Assembly: GCF_009765875.1 (NCBI RefSeq)
Contig: NZ_LMUP01000014.1
Location: forward strand, 682,001 to 746,000
DNA: 64,000 nucleotides
Reading direction: 5' to 3'
DNA from: Pedobacter sp. L105
GTDB taxonomy: Bacteria; Bacteroidota; Bacteroidia; Sphingobacteriales; Sphingobacteriaceae
Shown here: piece by piece, positions 53,138 to 62,518 of the stretch
Layout: each line of letters begins with the position of its first letter
How positions within the stretch are numbered: the first letter of the stretch is position 1
Notes under the pieces: model-generated
Seen by the model: the letters and a program-made list of their open reading frames with translations, nothing else
What the model was told of the DNA's origin: nothing
Databases searched by the model: none
Translations under genes and position numbers: made by a program

Positions 53138-53897
53138 AAGAATTCTTTATTAAAATACGTGATTCAAATCCTTTACTGAAATTATAATCAAAACTTCCGT
53201 TTAACAAATGCACCCTGCTCTCAATGTTCTTTAAGCCGTAACCCTTTCTTTTTTCAAGGGAATGCTCATTTTTTAAAGTTCCATTGTCCCGGTATGAAAC
53301 CTCTGTGCCGGTATCCATACCATGGAAATTTAATGTAAATTTATTCGCATCGGAGTGTTTGATCGTATTGCTGATCAGTTCCTGTATAATCCGGTAAATG
53401 GAAATCTGTATCCTGGGATTGTATTGTTTAAGATCGCATTCAATGGCATATTCTGCGGTTAAACCTTCACTCTTGTTGACGCGGATACACAGCTCTTCCA
53501 AAGCATATTCTAAGCCGAAGATCTCTAATTCTGGCGGCATGATCTGGTAAACAATCTCCCTGGTATTGCGCAATCCCATGTCGATCAAAGTTCTCGCTTC
53601 TTTGATTTTTGCATCTTCCTCCTGCTGGGGAAGAATCAGTGACAATAAGGAGAAGATATTTCCTACCTGGTCGTGCAGGTCTCTCGCAATCCTGGTCCTT
53701 TCTATTTCTATAGATTCCAGGATACTTTCCAGCAGGTCCTGCTTATGTTTTTTCTCCAGCTCCAGTAATTCTTTTTGTTTCCCTGACAGGTTACGTACAT
53801 AATGTGCGTAGATAAAAGTAAAGCCGACCGAAAGAATTAACAGCGCTATTGTACCTGTAAGTAAAAAGTATATAATTTCGCTTTCCGAATGATCCAT
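53127..53897 (-). CDS. NarX-type sensor histidine kinase
   Basis: This is a 256-residue protein with one TM helix at residues about 8-30 and no periplasmic domain. A coiled coil leads to HisKA_3: IERTRIARDLHDQVGNIFSLLSL (phospho-His in RDLHDQ). The HATPase has RIIQELISNTIKHSDANKF and GYGLKNIESRVHLLNGSF. It overlaps the response regulator by 11 nt and the upstream membrane protein by about 52 nt. The lack of a sensor domain suggests that the co-encoded membrane protein senses the signal. Confidence 0.88.
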   Translation of the reverse strand: MDHSESEIIYFLLTGTIALLILSVGFTFIYAHYVRNLSGKQKELLELEKKHKQDLLESILESIEIERTRIARDLHDQVGNIFSLLSLILPQQEEDAKIKEARTLIDMGLRNTREIVYQIMPPELEIFGLEYALEELCIRVNKSEGLTAEYAIECDLKQYNPRIQISIYRIIQELISNTIKHSDANKFTLNFHGMDTGTEVSYRDNGTLKNEHSLEKRKGYGLKNIESRVHLLNGSFDYNFSKGFESRILIKNSYAD

Positions 53898-54526
53898 AAA
53901 CCAAAAAATAACAACAAGTAATAAATAGAGCAGAAAAAAGCATGAAAGGTCCAGAGCATCATTCTAACGTCTGTCAATCCCGGCTTTCGAAGGTAATTAC
54001 TTAATATAAAAAGCAGGCACGAACTCGAGAAATAAATAAGTATGCCAGAATTAATTAATAGTAAAGCAGTGAGATAAGGCTTAGGAAGGATAGTGGAATA
54101 AACATTGATTAATTTATGGAAGCAAATCATCGCATAAACCAGGCAAATTAAACTTTCCAGTGCCCTGGCGTAGGTATTATTCACCGTTAGCGGTTGAAGA
54201 AAGGCAGAGTTAAGCAGCGTTAAAACAGTAAATAGGAGCACACTGAGCAAGAAAAATAGTTTCCATCCCTTACCCAGGATTACAGTGGCATAAAACCAGC
54301 TGATCAAAGCAAATTCTTCGATGGTGTAAAGGTGAAGAATGAAAATATTATTAATTTTCATCGACCACGTTATAGCGGAGGCGACTTCAACAATTGAGCT
54401 GATCAGTATATGAATGCTCAATATTCGGATGGTGATATTTCCGCTCCTCAAGGAAATAATTGCCAGCACTGATGCCGGAACCATTGCGAAGGGAGCAGAA
54501 TTAAATATCAGACTTTGAAAGTCCAT
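53846..54526 (-). CDS. Polytopic membrane protein in a two-component operon
   Basis: This 226-residue protein is almost entirely hydrophobic, with about seven TM helices (first NSAPFAMVPASVLAIISLRS, last YYLLLFFGLWII). There is no known domain. The last 52 bases lie inside the histidine-kinase gene, so the two are closely linked in expression. It is probably the sensory input of the kinase. It could also be a general 7TM-type receptor-like protein as seen with other LuxR-type pairs in this phylum. Confidence 0.7.
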   Translation of the reverse strand: MDFQSLIFNSAPFAMVPASVLAIISLRSGNITIRILSIHILISSIVEVASAITWSMKINNIFILHLYTIEEFALISWFYATVILGKGWKLFFLLSVLLFTVLTLLNSAFLQPLTVNNTYARALESLICLVYAMICFHKLINVYSTILPKPYLTALLLINSGILIYFSSSCLLFILSNYLRKPGLTDVRMMLWTFHAFFCSIYYLLLFFGLWIIRKAKLYTFYLQVQ

Positions 54527-54553
54527 AAATTAGGTGTTGAGAGACGTGAAGAA

Positions 54554-54925
54554 TTAGTCCTGATTTAATGGAGAAGTTCCGGCTGCGCAGGTATCCGGAC
54601 AAGGATAAGTGAAATCATAGGTTCCGGCTTTATCTACTAAAGTTCCATCTTCTTCTTTACATTTATAGTGGATCATGTCCTCGTTGTCATCATTTACACC
54701 TACCAAAACAAGCGTTTCTGTATTGGAGGAATTGATACCTAAATAGAAACGAACTGTTTTAACATCGAGTTCATCGATAATAGCTTTTAGCTCAGACATG
54801 TGTACGGTAAATGCACGCACCTTCCCTCTGGGATCAGTAGGATTTAATGCTTGTAGTTCTCGCCATTTGGCCGTGTAGGCAATAGCTGTGTCAGTTGGAA
54901 GACGGAAGTTGTTTGGATTCGACAT
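54554..54925 (-). CDS. Hypothetical soluble protein with C-terminal Cys pair
   Basis: This is a 123-residue protein with no signal peptide (MSNPNNFRLPTDTAIAYTAK). The core KWRELQALNPTDPRGKVRAF, then VKTVRFYLGINSSNTETLVL, suggests a small alpha/beta fold. The tail has Cys at FTYPCPDTCAAG and HYKCKEEDG. I have seen similar short proteins in Bacteroidota but know no function. It is followed by the sensor operon in the same direction, with a 27-bp gap. Confidence 0.55.
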   Translation of the reverse strand: MSNPNNFRLPTDTAIAYTAKWRELQALNPTDPRGKVRAFTVHMSELKAIIDELDVKTVRFYLGINSSNTETLVLVGVNDDNEDMIHYKCKEEDGTLVDKAGTYDFTYPCPDTCAAGTSPLNQD

Positions 54926-55074
54926 AATTTGGTTTTTTTTCTAAATATATAACTTTTCCAGTGCTGCGCACGTCAATGTATAAGTAAATTTACGTAGTTA
55001 TTTAATCGCGTAGTTTAACGTGTAAAAAAATCTGTCTTATTTGAGAATTTTGGTCATATTCAAATAATCATATC

Positions 55075-55860
55075 ATGGATTTTACTTATTTTATGCTGCA
55101 AATACCCCCTTCGTTATTATTAGTTATTATTCTGCTTTTATTTGCGGCAATAGGGAGTATCGGGACTTATTGCTTTCGTAAATATGTAGTCTTTCGGCCC
55201 CTTCGTTCGCATAACGAAGTGGTAGGTTACATATTTGCCACGCTTGGTGGATTCTACGGATTACTGCTGGGCTTTGTGGTGTTTTTTGTGTGGGATTCTT
55301 TGAATGGTGCCCAAAAAGATGCGAGTCAGGAAGCCAGTTCGGCCAAGGCATTATACAGAGATATCAGATATTACCCGCAACCTGCCAAAGTAGCCAAATT
55401 AAAAACTGTTTATCTGCTTTACGTACATTCTGTAGTAGAACAGGAGTTTCCGGATATGGAAACTATGAAACCTCTGGATAAGCATAACCGCGATTCATTT
55501 AATAAGGTTTTTGAAACCATGGGGCAATTGGATATGCGCGATGCTTATTCTGCGCAAATGTTCAGGCAGTTAAATGAACTGGCTACCTACCGCAGCCTGC
55601 GCCAGTTAGATTCTTCTTCATCAATTCCTTTTGAAATATGGGTACCCTTACTGGCCGGGGGAGCGATTATATTGGTTTTTGCTATGCTGCTTGATGTAGA
55701 AAGCTGGCGATTACATGTGTTTGTAAATGGTTTATTAGGTACTTTTATAGGGCTGGTTATTTATATCATTATCATCTTAGACCATCCATTTACGGGTAAA
55801 ATGAAGATAGAGCCGGATGCTTATAAAAGTATATTACTAATGGATAAAGAGGACATTTAG
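55075..55860 (+). CDS. DUF4239 (bestrophin-like) membrane protein
   Basis: This is a 261-residue protein with two TM helices near the N-terminus (residues about 10-30 and 57-78) and two near the C-terminus (190-208 and 215-238). Between them is a helical domain beginning WDSLNGAQKDASQEASSAKA. The motif EVVGYIFATLGGFYGLLLGF is characteristic of DUF4239. A channel-like role is suggested by the family name only. It lies 54 bp upstream of the DUF4157 gene in the same direction, but there is no reason to link it to the injection system. Confidence 0.75.
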   Translation: MDFTYFMLQIPPSLLLVIILLLFAAIGSIGTYCFRKYVVFRPLRSHNEVVGYIFATLGGFYGLLLGFVVFFVWDSLNGAQKDASQEASSAKALYRDIRYYPQPAKVAKLKTVYLLYVHSVVEQEFPDMETMKPLDKHNRDSFNKVFETMGQLDMRDAYSAQMFRQLNELATYRSLRQLDSSSSIPFEIWVPLLAGGAIILVFAMLLDVESWRLHVFVNGLLGTFIGLVIYIIIILDHPFTGKMKIEPDAYKSILLMDKEDI

Positions 55861-55914
55861 TCCAGACCTGTCTGTTGTGTTTTTGATTTTGTTGTTTACC
55901 TTAAATTAGCTTTT

Positions 55915-57315
55915 ATGTTCAATTCAATATCTAAGAAATCAGTACAAAACAATTCTTCAATAACCGAAAGAAATGGAGGTAATGCAAATAGTCTTCCAGC
56001 AGTGTCTGTGCAGCAAAATAAACCCATTCAGAAAATTGAAATCGAGGAGGAGGAACCGATACAAGCTAAATCTATAATTCAGAAAAAGGATATAGAGGAA
56101 GAGGAACCTGTTCAAGCTAAATCTATAATTCAGAGAATTGAAATTGAGGAAGAAGAACCGATACAAGCTAAAGCTATAGTACAGAAAAAAGCAAATCAAA
56201 CAGGATTGCCTGACCAATTGAAAGAAGGTGTAGAGAATCTTTCAGGTATGGGTATGGATGATGTAAAGGTGCATTACAATTCGGATAAACCAGCTCAACT
56301 GCAAGCGTTGGCCTATGCACAGGGAACGGATATCCATGTAGGGCCTGGGCAGGAAAAACATTTGCCTCATGAAGCCTGGCATGTAGTACAGCAGAAACAA
56401 GGCAGGGTACAGCCAACGACACAGATGAAGGGCGGTGTAGCAGTTAATGATGATAAAGGACTGGAGAATGAAGCAGATGTAATGGGAGCAGCATCTTTCA
56501 GGATTTCGGCTAATCAGTCATTACCTGTACAACAAAATAAAAATATAGGGTCAGAAAAAATATCTTTTTCAAAAACCGAAATTGTTCAGAGAACTGTGGA
56601 TTCAGATTTGGATGAGGGTACTGAAGCAGTATCTGCTACATTGAATTATCAAGGTAATGTAATGGACATCGTATCAAGTTACGTTGAAAAAATACATGGA
56701 ATTACTGTTGTTGGTGATTCTAATTATGATGATTTTGCAAATCAAATGGCTGGAGGATATAAAGTCTGGGCAAATAATTATTATAATAAAAGCCAGGCCT
56801 ACTTATATGAAGCACAAAAAGCTGCCCAATACACTCAATTTGGTGCGAATAATAGAAATAATTTCGCAGTTCTGGGTGTTGACACAGATGAAAATGCAGA
56901 TATCGAACTAATTAGTGAAAAATTTGAAAAGAACAAAGAGACAGGAGATTTAAACAAATTGCCGTTAGAACAAACTGCCATTGAATTTAAAGCAAGTACT
57001 TCACCAAATTTTGACACCGTTGATAAGCTCTTTATTAAAGGTATGGCACAACTTCATAAACGTGAAAATCTAAATAAATTTAAATTTCTTAAATTGGAAA
57101 TTCATAACGATAATAAAAATAACTATTGGCCAATTACTGATGCTAAATTTAAGAGCCAATTTGGTAGCAATATCGTAAATATAACAGGTGCGGATTACCA
57201 GGCTCGTTTAGAACAAAGAGTTAGTGCTTCAATAAATTCTAATGATATAAAGTTGCCGATAGAAGTTGTGGCAGAGCATAATTCTACTGCCTACGCAGCG
57301 ACAAAAAATAATTAA
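55915..57315 (+). CDS. DUF4157-domain protein, probable eCIS cargo toxin
   Basis: This is a 466-residue protein without signal peptide. Residues 1-40 are Asn/Gln-rich. Three 17-residue acidic repeats (consensus KIEIEEEEPIQAKSIIQ) occupy 40-90. DUF4157 (about 98-170) has GLPDQLKEGVENLSGMGMDD, VKVHYNSDKPAQLQALAYAQ, GTDIHVGPGQ and LPHEAWHVVQQKQG, with an HExxH-like site HEAWH at 152-156. The C-terminal 240 residues are unlike any domain I recognise. The gene converges on eCIS structural genes, and DUF4157 is known as an eCIS-associated effector domain. So it is most likely the cargo loaded into the injection tube. The 3' half is more AT-rich. No immunity gene follows. Confidence 0.85.
   Translation: MFNSISKKSVQNNSSITERNGGNANSLPAVSVQQNKPIQKIEIEEEEPIQAKSIIQKKDIEEEEPVQAKSIIQRIEIEEEEPIQAKAIVQKKANQTGLPDQLKEGVENLSGMGMDDVKVHYNSDKPAQLQALAYAQGTDIHVGPGQEKHLPHEAWHVVQQKQGRVQPTTQMKGGVAVNDDKGLENEADVMGAASFRISANQSLPVQQNKNIGSEKISFSKTEIVQRTVDSDLDEGTEAVSATLNYQGNVMDIVSSYVEKIHGITVVGDSNYDDFANQMAGGYKVWANNYYNKSQAYLYEAQKAAQYTQFGANNRNNFAVLGVDTDENADIELISEKFEKNKETGDLNKLPLEQTAIEFKASTSPNFDTVDKLFIKGMAQLHKRENLNKFKFLKLEIHNDNKNNYWPITDAKFKSQFGSNIVNITGADYQARLEQRVSASINSNDIKLPIEVVAEHNSTAYAATKNN
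56032..56184 (+). repeat. Three in-frame 51-bp repeats in the DUF4157 gene
   Basis: Units at 56032-56082, 56083-56133 and 56134-56184 encode KIEIEEEEPIQAKSIIQ, KKDIEEEEPVQAKSIIQ and RIEIEEEEPIQAKAIVQ. The pattern is basic-hydrophobic, four Glu, then Pro-hydrophobic-Gln-Ala-Lys. Synonymous differences between copies show that the protein sequence is what is preserved. Confidence 0.9.
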
Positions 57316-57332
57316 GGATAATTGGAATTGTA

Positions 57333-58685
57333 TTACAATGATTTTCCGTCTTTGCCTAATTCCCGTTTTATACCGGTTAAAATATCTTTATATAATAAAG
57401 TCGAATCGCCTCTTTTTATGGCCATTAGTGTGGAGTAGCGAACTATATTGATAATCGAACCACCAGCCAGCTCATACTTCTGCGCAATTTCTTCGAGATC
57501 TACTTTATCTTCAAGCACCACCTGCGGAGAAAAAGCCTGTTTCCAAAGTTGGTACCGGTGTTCTGCATCTGGCAAAGCAAAATGAATCATCGCCTGAAAG
57601 CGGCGGCTGAACGCATCGTCCAGATTGGCTTTCAGGTTTGTAGCCAAGATGATGATTCCCGGGAAGTCTTCTATCCGCTGCAGCAAGTACGACACTTCCT
57701 GGTTTGCATGGCGGTCATTGGAACTGCTAGTTTGCGTACGCTTGCCAAACAGCGCATCGGCCTCATCAAAAAATAAAACCCAATTTTTGTTTTCTGCCTG
57801 ATCAAATACATTGCCTAAATTCTTTTCTGTTTCGCCAATATATTTGGATACCACCATAGAGAGATCAATCCGGTAAACGTCCAGTCCGGTAGTCTTACCC
57901 AGCAGACTTGCTGTCAATGTTTTACCCGTGCCGGGAGGGCCATAAAACAACGCACGATATCCAGGCTTTATCGTACGACTCATACCCCAGTCGTTCAATA
58001 AGGTATTGCCATAGGTAATCCAATCCTTGATTTCTTCAACTTCATTGCGCGTAATCTGATCCAGTACCAGATCCGCCCAGTCTAAATTAGTGTAGAGACG
58101 CTTAGCCGGGAAGTTAGGGCCAAAGTCTGGGTGGTGAGCAACACCACTGGTAAAATAACTCAGGTATTCGGTAGAAATTTGAAGGGCACCGCTTAAAGCG
58201 GGTTCGTCGGCGTGCGAAGAAACCAATTTCAAAATATTATGCTTGCGAAAAGGATGATGTTCGCCAAAAATCATTCCAAGAGAAAAGCGCTTTTCTAAAT
58301 TGCCCGCAGCGAGGACGAAAGCAGCTGTTTCGCCAGTAGGTAAAAAGCCGGTAAATTGCTGTCCTTTAATTCCTCCAAATTCTGTAAATCCTCTATCGTA
58401 AGTACTGTTTTTTACAAAGAAGACATCCAGCAATTGGGGTTGTACGTGTGGTACCAGGGCAAGCAGCAAAATCATTCTTTCGTCGAAGCTAAAGCTGTAA
58501 TATTTCACCATCTGTGCATACATCGATTGATCTTCACTCAGATCTGGAGGTAATACCTCAGCAATGTCGGTATGGGCACTAGTTTGTCCCCAATACAATT
58601 GCATACGGGTTTCTATCACTTGTGCTAACCATAACATTTCGGCTGTAAGGCTGGCTGCATTGAGCTGTGCAGGGGTCATATCCAT
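57333..58685 (-). CDS. eCIS AAA+ ATPase
   Basis: About 450 residues; the start is placed at the ATG at 58685 (MDMTPAQLNA) or the one at 58679. The second overlaps the tape-measure stop as ATGA. A GTG at 58712 is a less likely start. The N-terminal 220 residues are the helical domain seen in injection-system ATPases. The AAA+ domain has Walker A FYGPPGTGKTLTASLLG, Walker B VLFFDEADALFGKR, a sensor 1 region IIILATNLKANLDDAFSRRF (Asn and Arg fingers) and FALPDAEHRYQLW. Afp15-like ATPases of this type are needed for assembly of eCIS particles. It is the last gene of the operon seen here. Confidence 0.92.
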   Translation of the reverse strand: MDMTPAQLNAASLTAEMLWLAQVIETRMQLYWGQTSAHTDIAEVLPPDLSEDQSMYAQMVKYYSFSFDERMILLLALVPHVQPQLLDVFFVKNSTYDRGFTEFGGIKGQQFTGFLPTGETAAFVLAAGNLEKRFSLGMIFGEHHPFRKHNILKLVSSHADEPALSGALQISTEYLSYFTSGVAHHPDFGPNFPAKRLYTNLDWADLVLDQITRNEVEEIKDWITYGNTLLNDWGMSRTIKPGYRALFYGPPGTGKTLTASLLGKTTGLDVYRIDLSMVVSKYIGETEKNLGNVFDQAENKNWVLFFDEADALFGKRTQTSSSNDRHANQEVSYLLQRIEDFPGIIILATNLKANLDDAFSRRFQAMIHFALPDAEHRYQLWKQAFSPQVVLEDKVDLEEIAQKYELAGGSIINIVRYSTLMAIKRGDSTLLYKDILTGIKRELGKDGKSL

Positions 58686-61600
58686 TCTACTGTTATTGTT
58701 TTGTCCATCCACTGAAATCTGATTATCCCAAATGCCCAGGGCAAGGTTTGCAAAATGATATCGTAGCCTCTTTGTTCCACCCTTAACATCCAGGTTTCCT
58801 CAGTCTCGGCAATCACACCCTGCCGCTGTAAAAAAGATGCCTGGAAACCTTCTACAGAAGTACTGGAGAGTTTGCCCGACCGCTCAATGACCACCTTCAG
58901 CAATTCCAGTGATAAATCTGCTTCTTCTGGCGTGAGGACAATTTCTAGAGGCAAAGGTTCATGTAAAGGATGGTTACATATAATCTTGTTGAGCACCAAT
59001 TCCTGCTCCGGATGCGCGGTAGTGTTAAAAGCGAGGTACTGCAATAAATGTACTGCTCTGGCCCGCGCCTCAGCATTAACAAAATCGCCTTTATCCATCA
59101 GCTGGAGGCGGGTAAAATAAGTGCTCAGAAATGGGTGCAGCAGTATTAAACCAGAATTGTTTACGTATAATTTGTTCCCTTTTTCCAGGATAGGTTCCAT
59201 CTTTTTTCTTCTTTTTTGTTCTTCCTGAAGCTGTTGTATAGCCAGTTCCTGTTCTATTTTTTCCCGCACACCTTTTGCCGCTGCATCGGCTTCCTTTAAA
59301 TTCCGTTCGCTTTTTTCTATCGCATGTTTTATAGCCGCTTCCTGTTCGCGGATTTGTGAATATTGCTCCAATTCGCGTTTGATAGCCGTTGACAGATCTT
59401 TATGTTCTGCCAGCAAAAGGGTATCTGTTTTTATTTTACGCAGCAAAATAGTGAAAAGATTTGCTGAAGCATAAACTGAACCTGATAAAAAACTAAATAG
59501 GTATTTGATATAACCCATTACGTTTTTTGGCTTTTCCATTCCTGATAAGTAGAAAAGAGTAGCTTCATTGAGCAAGATCCGCAGACTTTGTTTTTCATGG
59601 GTATCATTGATCAGCTCCAGCAGTAAGTTTCTAACCAGGTTGCTTTGAACTTTGAAGGTGAGGTCGCTACTCGAGCGGTGGTCAATTAGCCAGTTTACAG
59701 TTTCTTCCCCATAGTTTCTGGCCATGTATTTGGTAAGTGGAATTGATTTTAACAGCAAAGTGAGTTCATCTGTGGCCCCGCTTCTTGCACTCTCCAGCAA
59801 ACGGTCAAGTACGGGTTTGAGTTCCTGCGCGCCGGCTAAATTTCCATGTTCAGCAATTTCTTTGATATACTGTAAGGCGTCTTTTTCTATATAATGATCC
59901 AGTAATAAACTCAATTGTTTATGGTCGCCTCCCTTGCGGTCGGGCAGAAATAACCGATGCAGGTGCATACGGGCACTGGAAGAATGTTTTTCGCTTTGTA
60001 ATAACTGCTTTAAGGCATCACGGTTTTGGTTATAGAGTAAAAGCAGCATTTCAGAAAGGTGGTCGTCAAGCTCCTGTTGGGTTATCGTATGCAGGGTATC
60101 TGGCAAGCGGTTCCAGGTCAGATAGTATTCAAGTAAACCGACCACCTGTTTTTGCCGTTCTTCAGGGGATTCTATCACCTTTGAACCCCTATGCTGAAGA
60201 ATCAACAGATCCACATTTTTATATTGGATTTTCCCGGTGGTTATTTCAGCAGGAGAGATCAATAGATCCCTTGTGCTGTTGTCCAGGTGTTTAATGAGCT
60301 GCCCAAACTGAGATACTGTCGTATAACTATTTTTGTCTATTGTACCTGATTGATGGAAATTTTGCCAGCGCTGCAAAATTTCCTGTAGTTCCCATTTATT
60401 TTGTTTCAACAGATCTGTAATCCAATGATAGGGAAGATCATGGTGCTGATCAGGAACCTGACTGTTCTTTTGCAAAGCCGTTAACTGTAATAAATGCTCA
60501 AAAATATACCGGTAAAAATGATGCGTCTCAAAAGCAGTATATTCAAACCGCATATAACCGCTCCAGGTAGCTTCAATTATCAGATGTTTTAAGGATAATT
60601 GACTGAGGTTTAATTCCGGTATGGATTCTATCAGCTCAATTGCTGTTTCAATTGTTGCCTCCACAATATCCCATTCCGGCAAAAGACGAAACAATAAATA
60701 AATGAGTTCCTCATTAAATTGCCACAAGAATCTTTGCCTTGATCTTTTTTGCATCCCGGCTCTTTTGAATACCATTAAGGCTTTATGCGGAGATAAAGTA
60801 TATAATTTTCTGAGTAAACTTTCTGGCGACTGACTGCTGTATTTCTGGCCCCACCAGGGCATAGTTCCATACTGCAGAAAATAATGGAGGATATCTGAAA
60901 GTGTATTTTGATTGATTTCTATGGACTGCGCAACAGGGATAGAAGAAGAGCCGTCCGGAAGGCTGGAATAGCGGGGCGTAGCCAAAATAAGATTACTAAC
61001 AGGATTGGTTTCTGCTGAATTTTTAAGCAGGCGCAAATGAGTTGAAATCTGAACATTATCGGATGTACCGGTACCATTGATCAGTGTATTCAGTATGGTC
61101 TTAATTTCCGTGTTACTGTAGGTTGAAATATATTCCAGGCTAAACCTGATGAAATTGTTTTTGTTAAAACCAGGTGTATTTGCAGTCACCAGATAACGCA
61201 TAATCATTTGCTGCAGCAGGACTTCAAATGAACCTGTATAGCCATTCATTATTAGTTTTTTACCTTTTGATTGGAGCAACAACAGCAAGAATTCCCCGAT
61301 GAAATCTGCATCATGAGGCCATAAAAAACGAATGAACCCGGCAAGCTCATTTATCGGCAGCAATTGGCCGATTCGTTCTATAACAGTTTCCTGAGTAGCT
61401 AAGGAAAAAATCATTTCCCTGAGTGTGGCAGGAATGGTATGCATCCCTTCCTTTAACATGGTGCTGAGATCTGCTTTACTGAAGCTAAAAGATGACGACC
61501 AAACCGGAAGTGATCCCTGCGATAAATAGTATTGCAATAGGCTGGTTTTGTTGGTCAGCAGTAAGGCCGATCTCGTTATACCTATTCCTGGTTGAAGAGG

Positions 61601-62518
61601 AGCGGTAGTAAAGCCGACCGGCTCCAGATTTTCCTGTTGTAGTTCTTCAACCAATTCAAATAAAGAACTGCCCCCATGGGCTAGCGGTCTTTTTAAAGGC
61701 AGGGCGTAATATAAAACAGTAAGTAATTGACTGTAGGTGATATTATAATGGGCAGCCATTTGAAGCAGTATGCTTCTAATAAACATCTTCTGACTAAACA
61801 AACTTCCCTTGTCTTCCAGCAGGTAGGTAAGGATGAAAAAAGAAACCGATTGTGCAAATTCAGTAGTATCTGCTTTCACGATCTGCTTTTCCTGTTGCAG
61901 GTTTATAATCTTTTTCTGATAAGAAAGAATCAGAGCTGCTTCTGCAGGGATGATCGCGGTGATCACGATTCCCATTTCTTCCTGGCGCGATTGATAAGCG
62001 ATTCTTCTGCGTACCTGTTGTTGCCAACCAAATTCCTTTAGCAAATCCCCTAGTTCATCACGGTTCTGCTGATCAAGTTCCTGGAGGATACTTCTCCAGG
62101 TAAACTGCTGCCCGGCAGATGCCTGCCACGGAAAGGTGCCGTTAAGCAGGTAATATTCCAACAGATCCCGATAGCCCAAGGCGGCAGGTAAGCTTTCGAA
62201 GCCCTGGGTGGTTAAATAGTGTGCGGTATCACTGGAATAAAGAAGTAAATAAAATTGCTCTTTTAATGCTTTTTCGATCCTTTCCGGCAATTCAGTTTCC
62301 AGTTGCCCATCAGATATAGTTCCAAGATCAAGCAGGAGGCTGTCTTTCCTGATCAGGAGGTTTTCTGGAATATTATTTTCAAAGAAATCATTCAGGATAT
62401 GGTGTAGCTGCCGGTGATACAGGCGGCTAATCCTGTTTTGTAGTTCATAGGCTTTTTCTTTAGAAAAGAAGTCCAGGTTAAAACTCAATTCCTGAATAGA
62501 GAAGTGCGATTCGCTCAT
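58676..62518 (-). CDS. Contractile injection system tape-measure-family protein
   Basis: This is a 1280-residue protein, nearly all helical. The N-terminus (HFSIQELSFNLDFFSKEKAY, then LQNRISRLYHRQL and LLLDLGTI) and the C-terminus (LYVNNSGLILLHPFLSTYFT, ARAVHLLQYLAF, QELVLNKIICNHPLHEPLPL) match the conserved ends of this family. Between them are poorly conserved helical repeats (WRSILQELDQQNRDELGDLL, and MPWWGQKYSSQSPESLLRKL later). A charged coiled coil lies near residues 1070-1140. It is coupled by 4-nt overlap (ATGA) to the upstream gene and overlaps the AAA+ gene downstream. The family name implies a role in setting tube length. Confidence 0.88.
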   Translation of the reverse strand: MSESHFSIQELSFNLDFFSKEKAYELQNRISRLYHRQLHHILNDFFENNIPENLLIRKDSLLLDLGTISDGQLETELPERIEKALKEQFYLLLYSSDTAHYLTTQGFESLPAALGYRDLLEYYLLNGTFPWQASAGQQFTWRSILQELDQQNRDELGDLLKEFGWQQQVRRRIAYQSRQEEMGIVITAIIPAEAALILSYQKKIINLQQEKQIVKADTTEFAQSVSFFILTYLLEDKGSLFSQKMFIRSILLQMAAHYNITYSQLLTVLYYALPLKRPLAHGGSSLFELVEELQQENLEPVGFTTAPLQPGIGITRSALLLTNKTSLLQYYLSQGSLPVWSSSFSFSKADLSTMLKEGMHTIPATLREMIFSLATQETVIERIGQLLPINELAGFIRFLWPHDADFIGEFLLLLLQSKGKKLIMNGYTGSFEVLLQQMIMRYLVTANTPGFNKNNFIRFSLEYISTYSNTEIKTILNTLINGTGTSDNVQISTHLRLLKNSAETNPVSNLILATPRYSSLPDGSSSIPVAQSIEINQNTLSDILHYFLQYGTMPWWGQKYSSQSPESLLRKLYTLSPHKALMVFKRAGMQKRSRQRFLWQFNEELIYLLFRLLPEWDIVEATIETAIELIESIPELNLSQLSLKHLIIEATWSGYMRFEYTAFETHHFYRYIFEHLLQLTALQKNSQVPDQHHDLPYHWITDLLKQNKWELQEILQRWQNFHQSGTIDKNSYTTVSQFGQLIKHLDNSTRDLLISPAEITTGKIQYKNVDLLILQHRGSKVIESPEERQKQVVGLLEYYLTWNRLPDTLHTITQQELDDHLSEMLLLLYNQNRDALKQLLQSEKHSSSARMHLHRLFLPDRKGGDHKQLSLLLDHYIEKDALQYIKEIAEHGNLAGAQELKPVLDRLLESARSGATDELTLLLKSIPLTKYMARNYGEETVNWLIDHRSSSDLTFKVQSNLVRNLLLELINDTHEKQSLRILLNEATLFYLSGMEKPKNVMGYIKYLFSFLSGSVYASANLFTILLRKIKTDTLLLAEHKDLSTAIKRELEQYSQIREQEAAIKHAIEKSERNLKEADAAAKGVREKIEQELAIQQLQEEQKRRKKMEPILEKGNKLYVNNSGLILLHPFLSTYFTRLQLMDKGDFVNAEARARAVHLLQYLAFNTTAHPEQELVLNKIICNHPLHEPLPLEIVLTPEEADLSLELLKVVIERSGKLSSTSVEGFQASFLQRQGVIAETEETWMLRVEQRGYDIILQTLPWAFGIIRFQWMDKTITVEWI

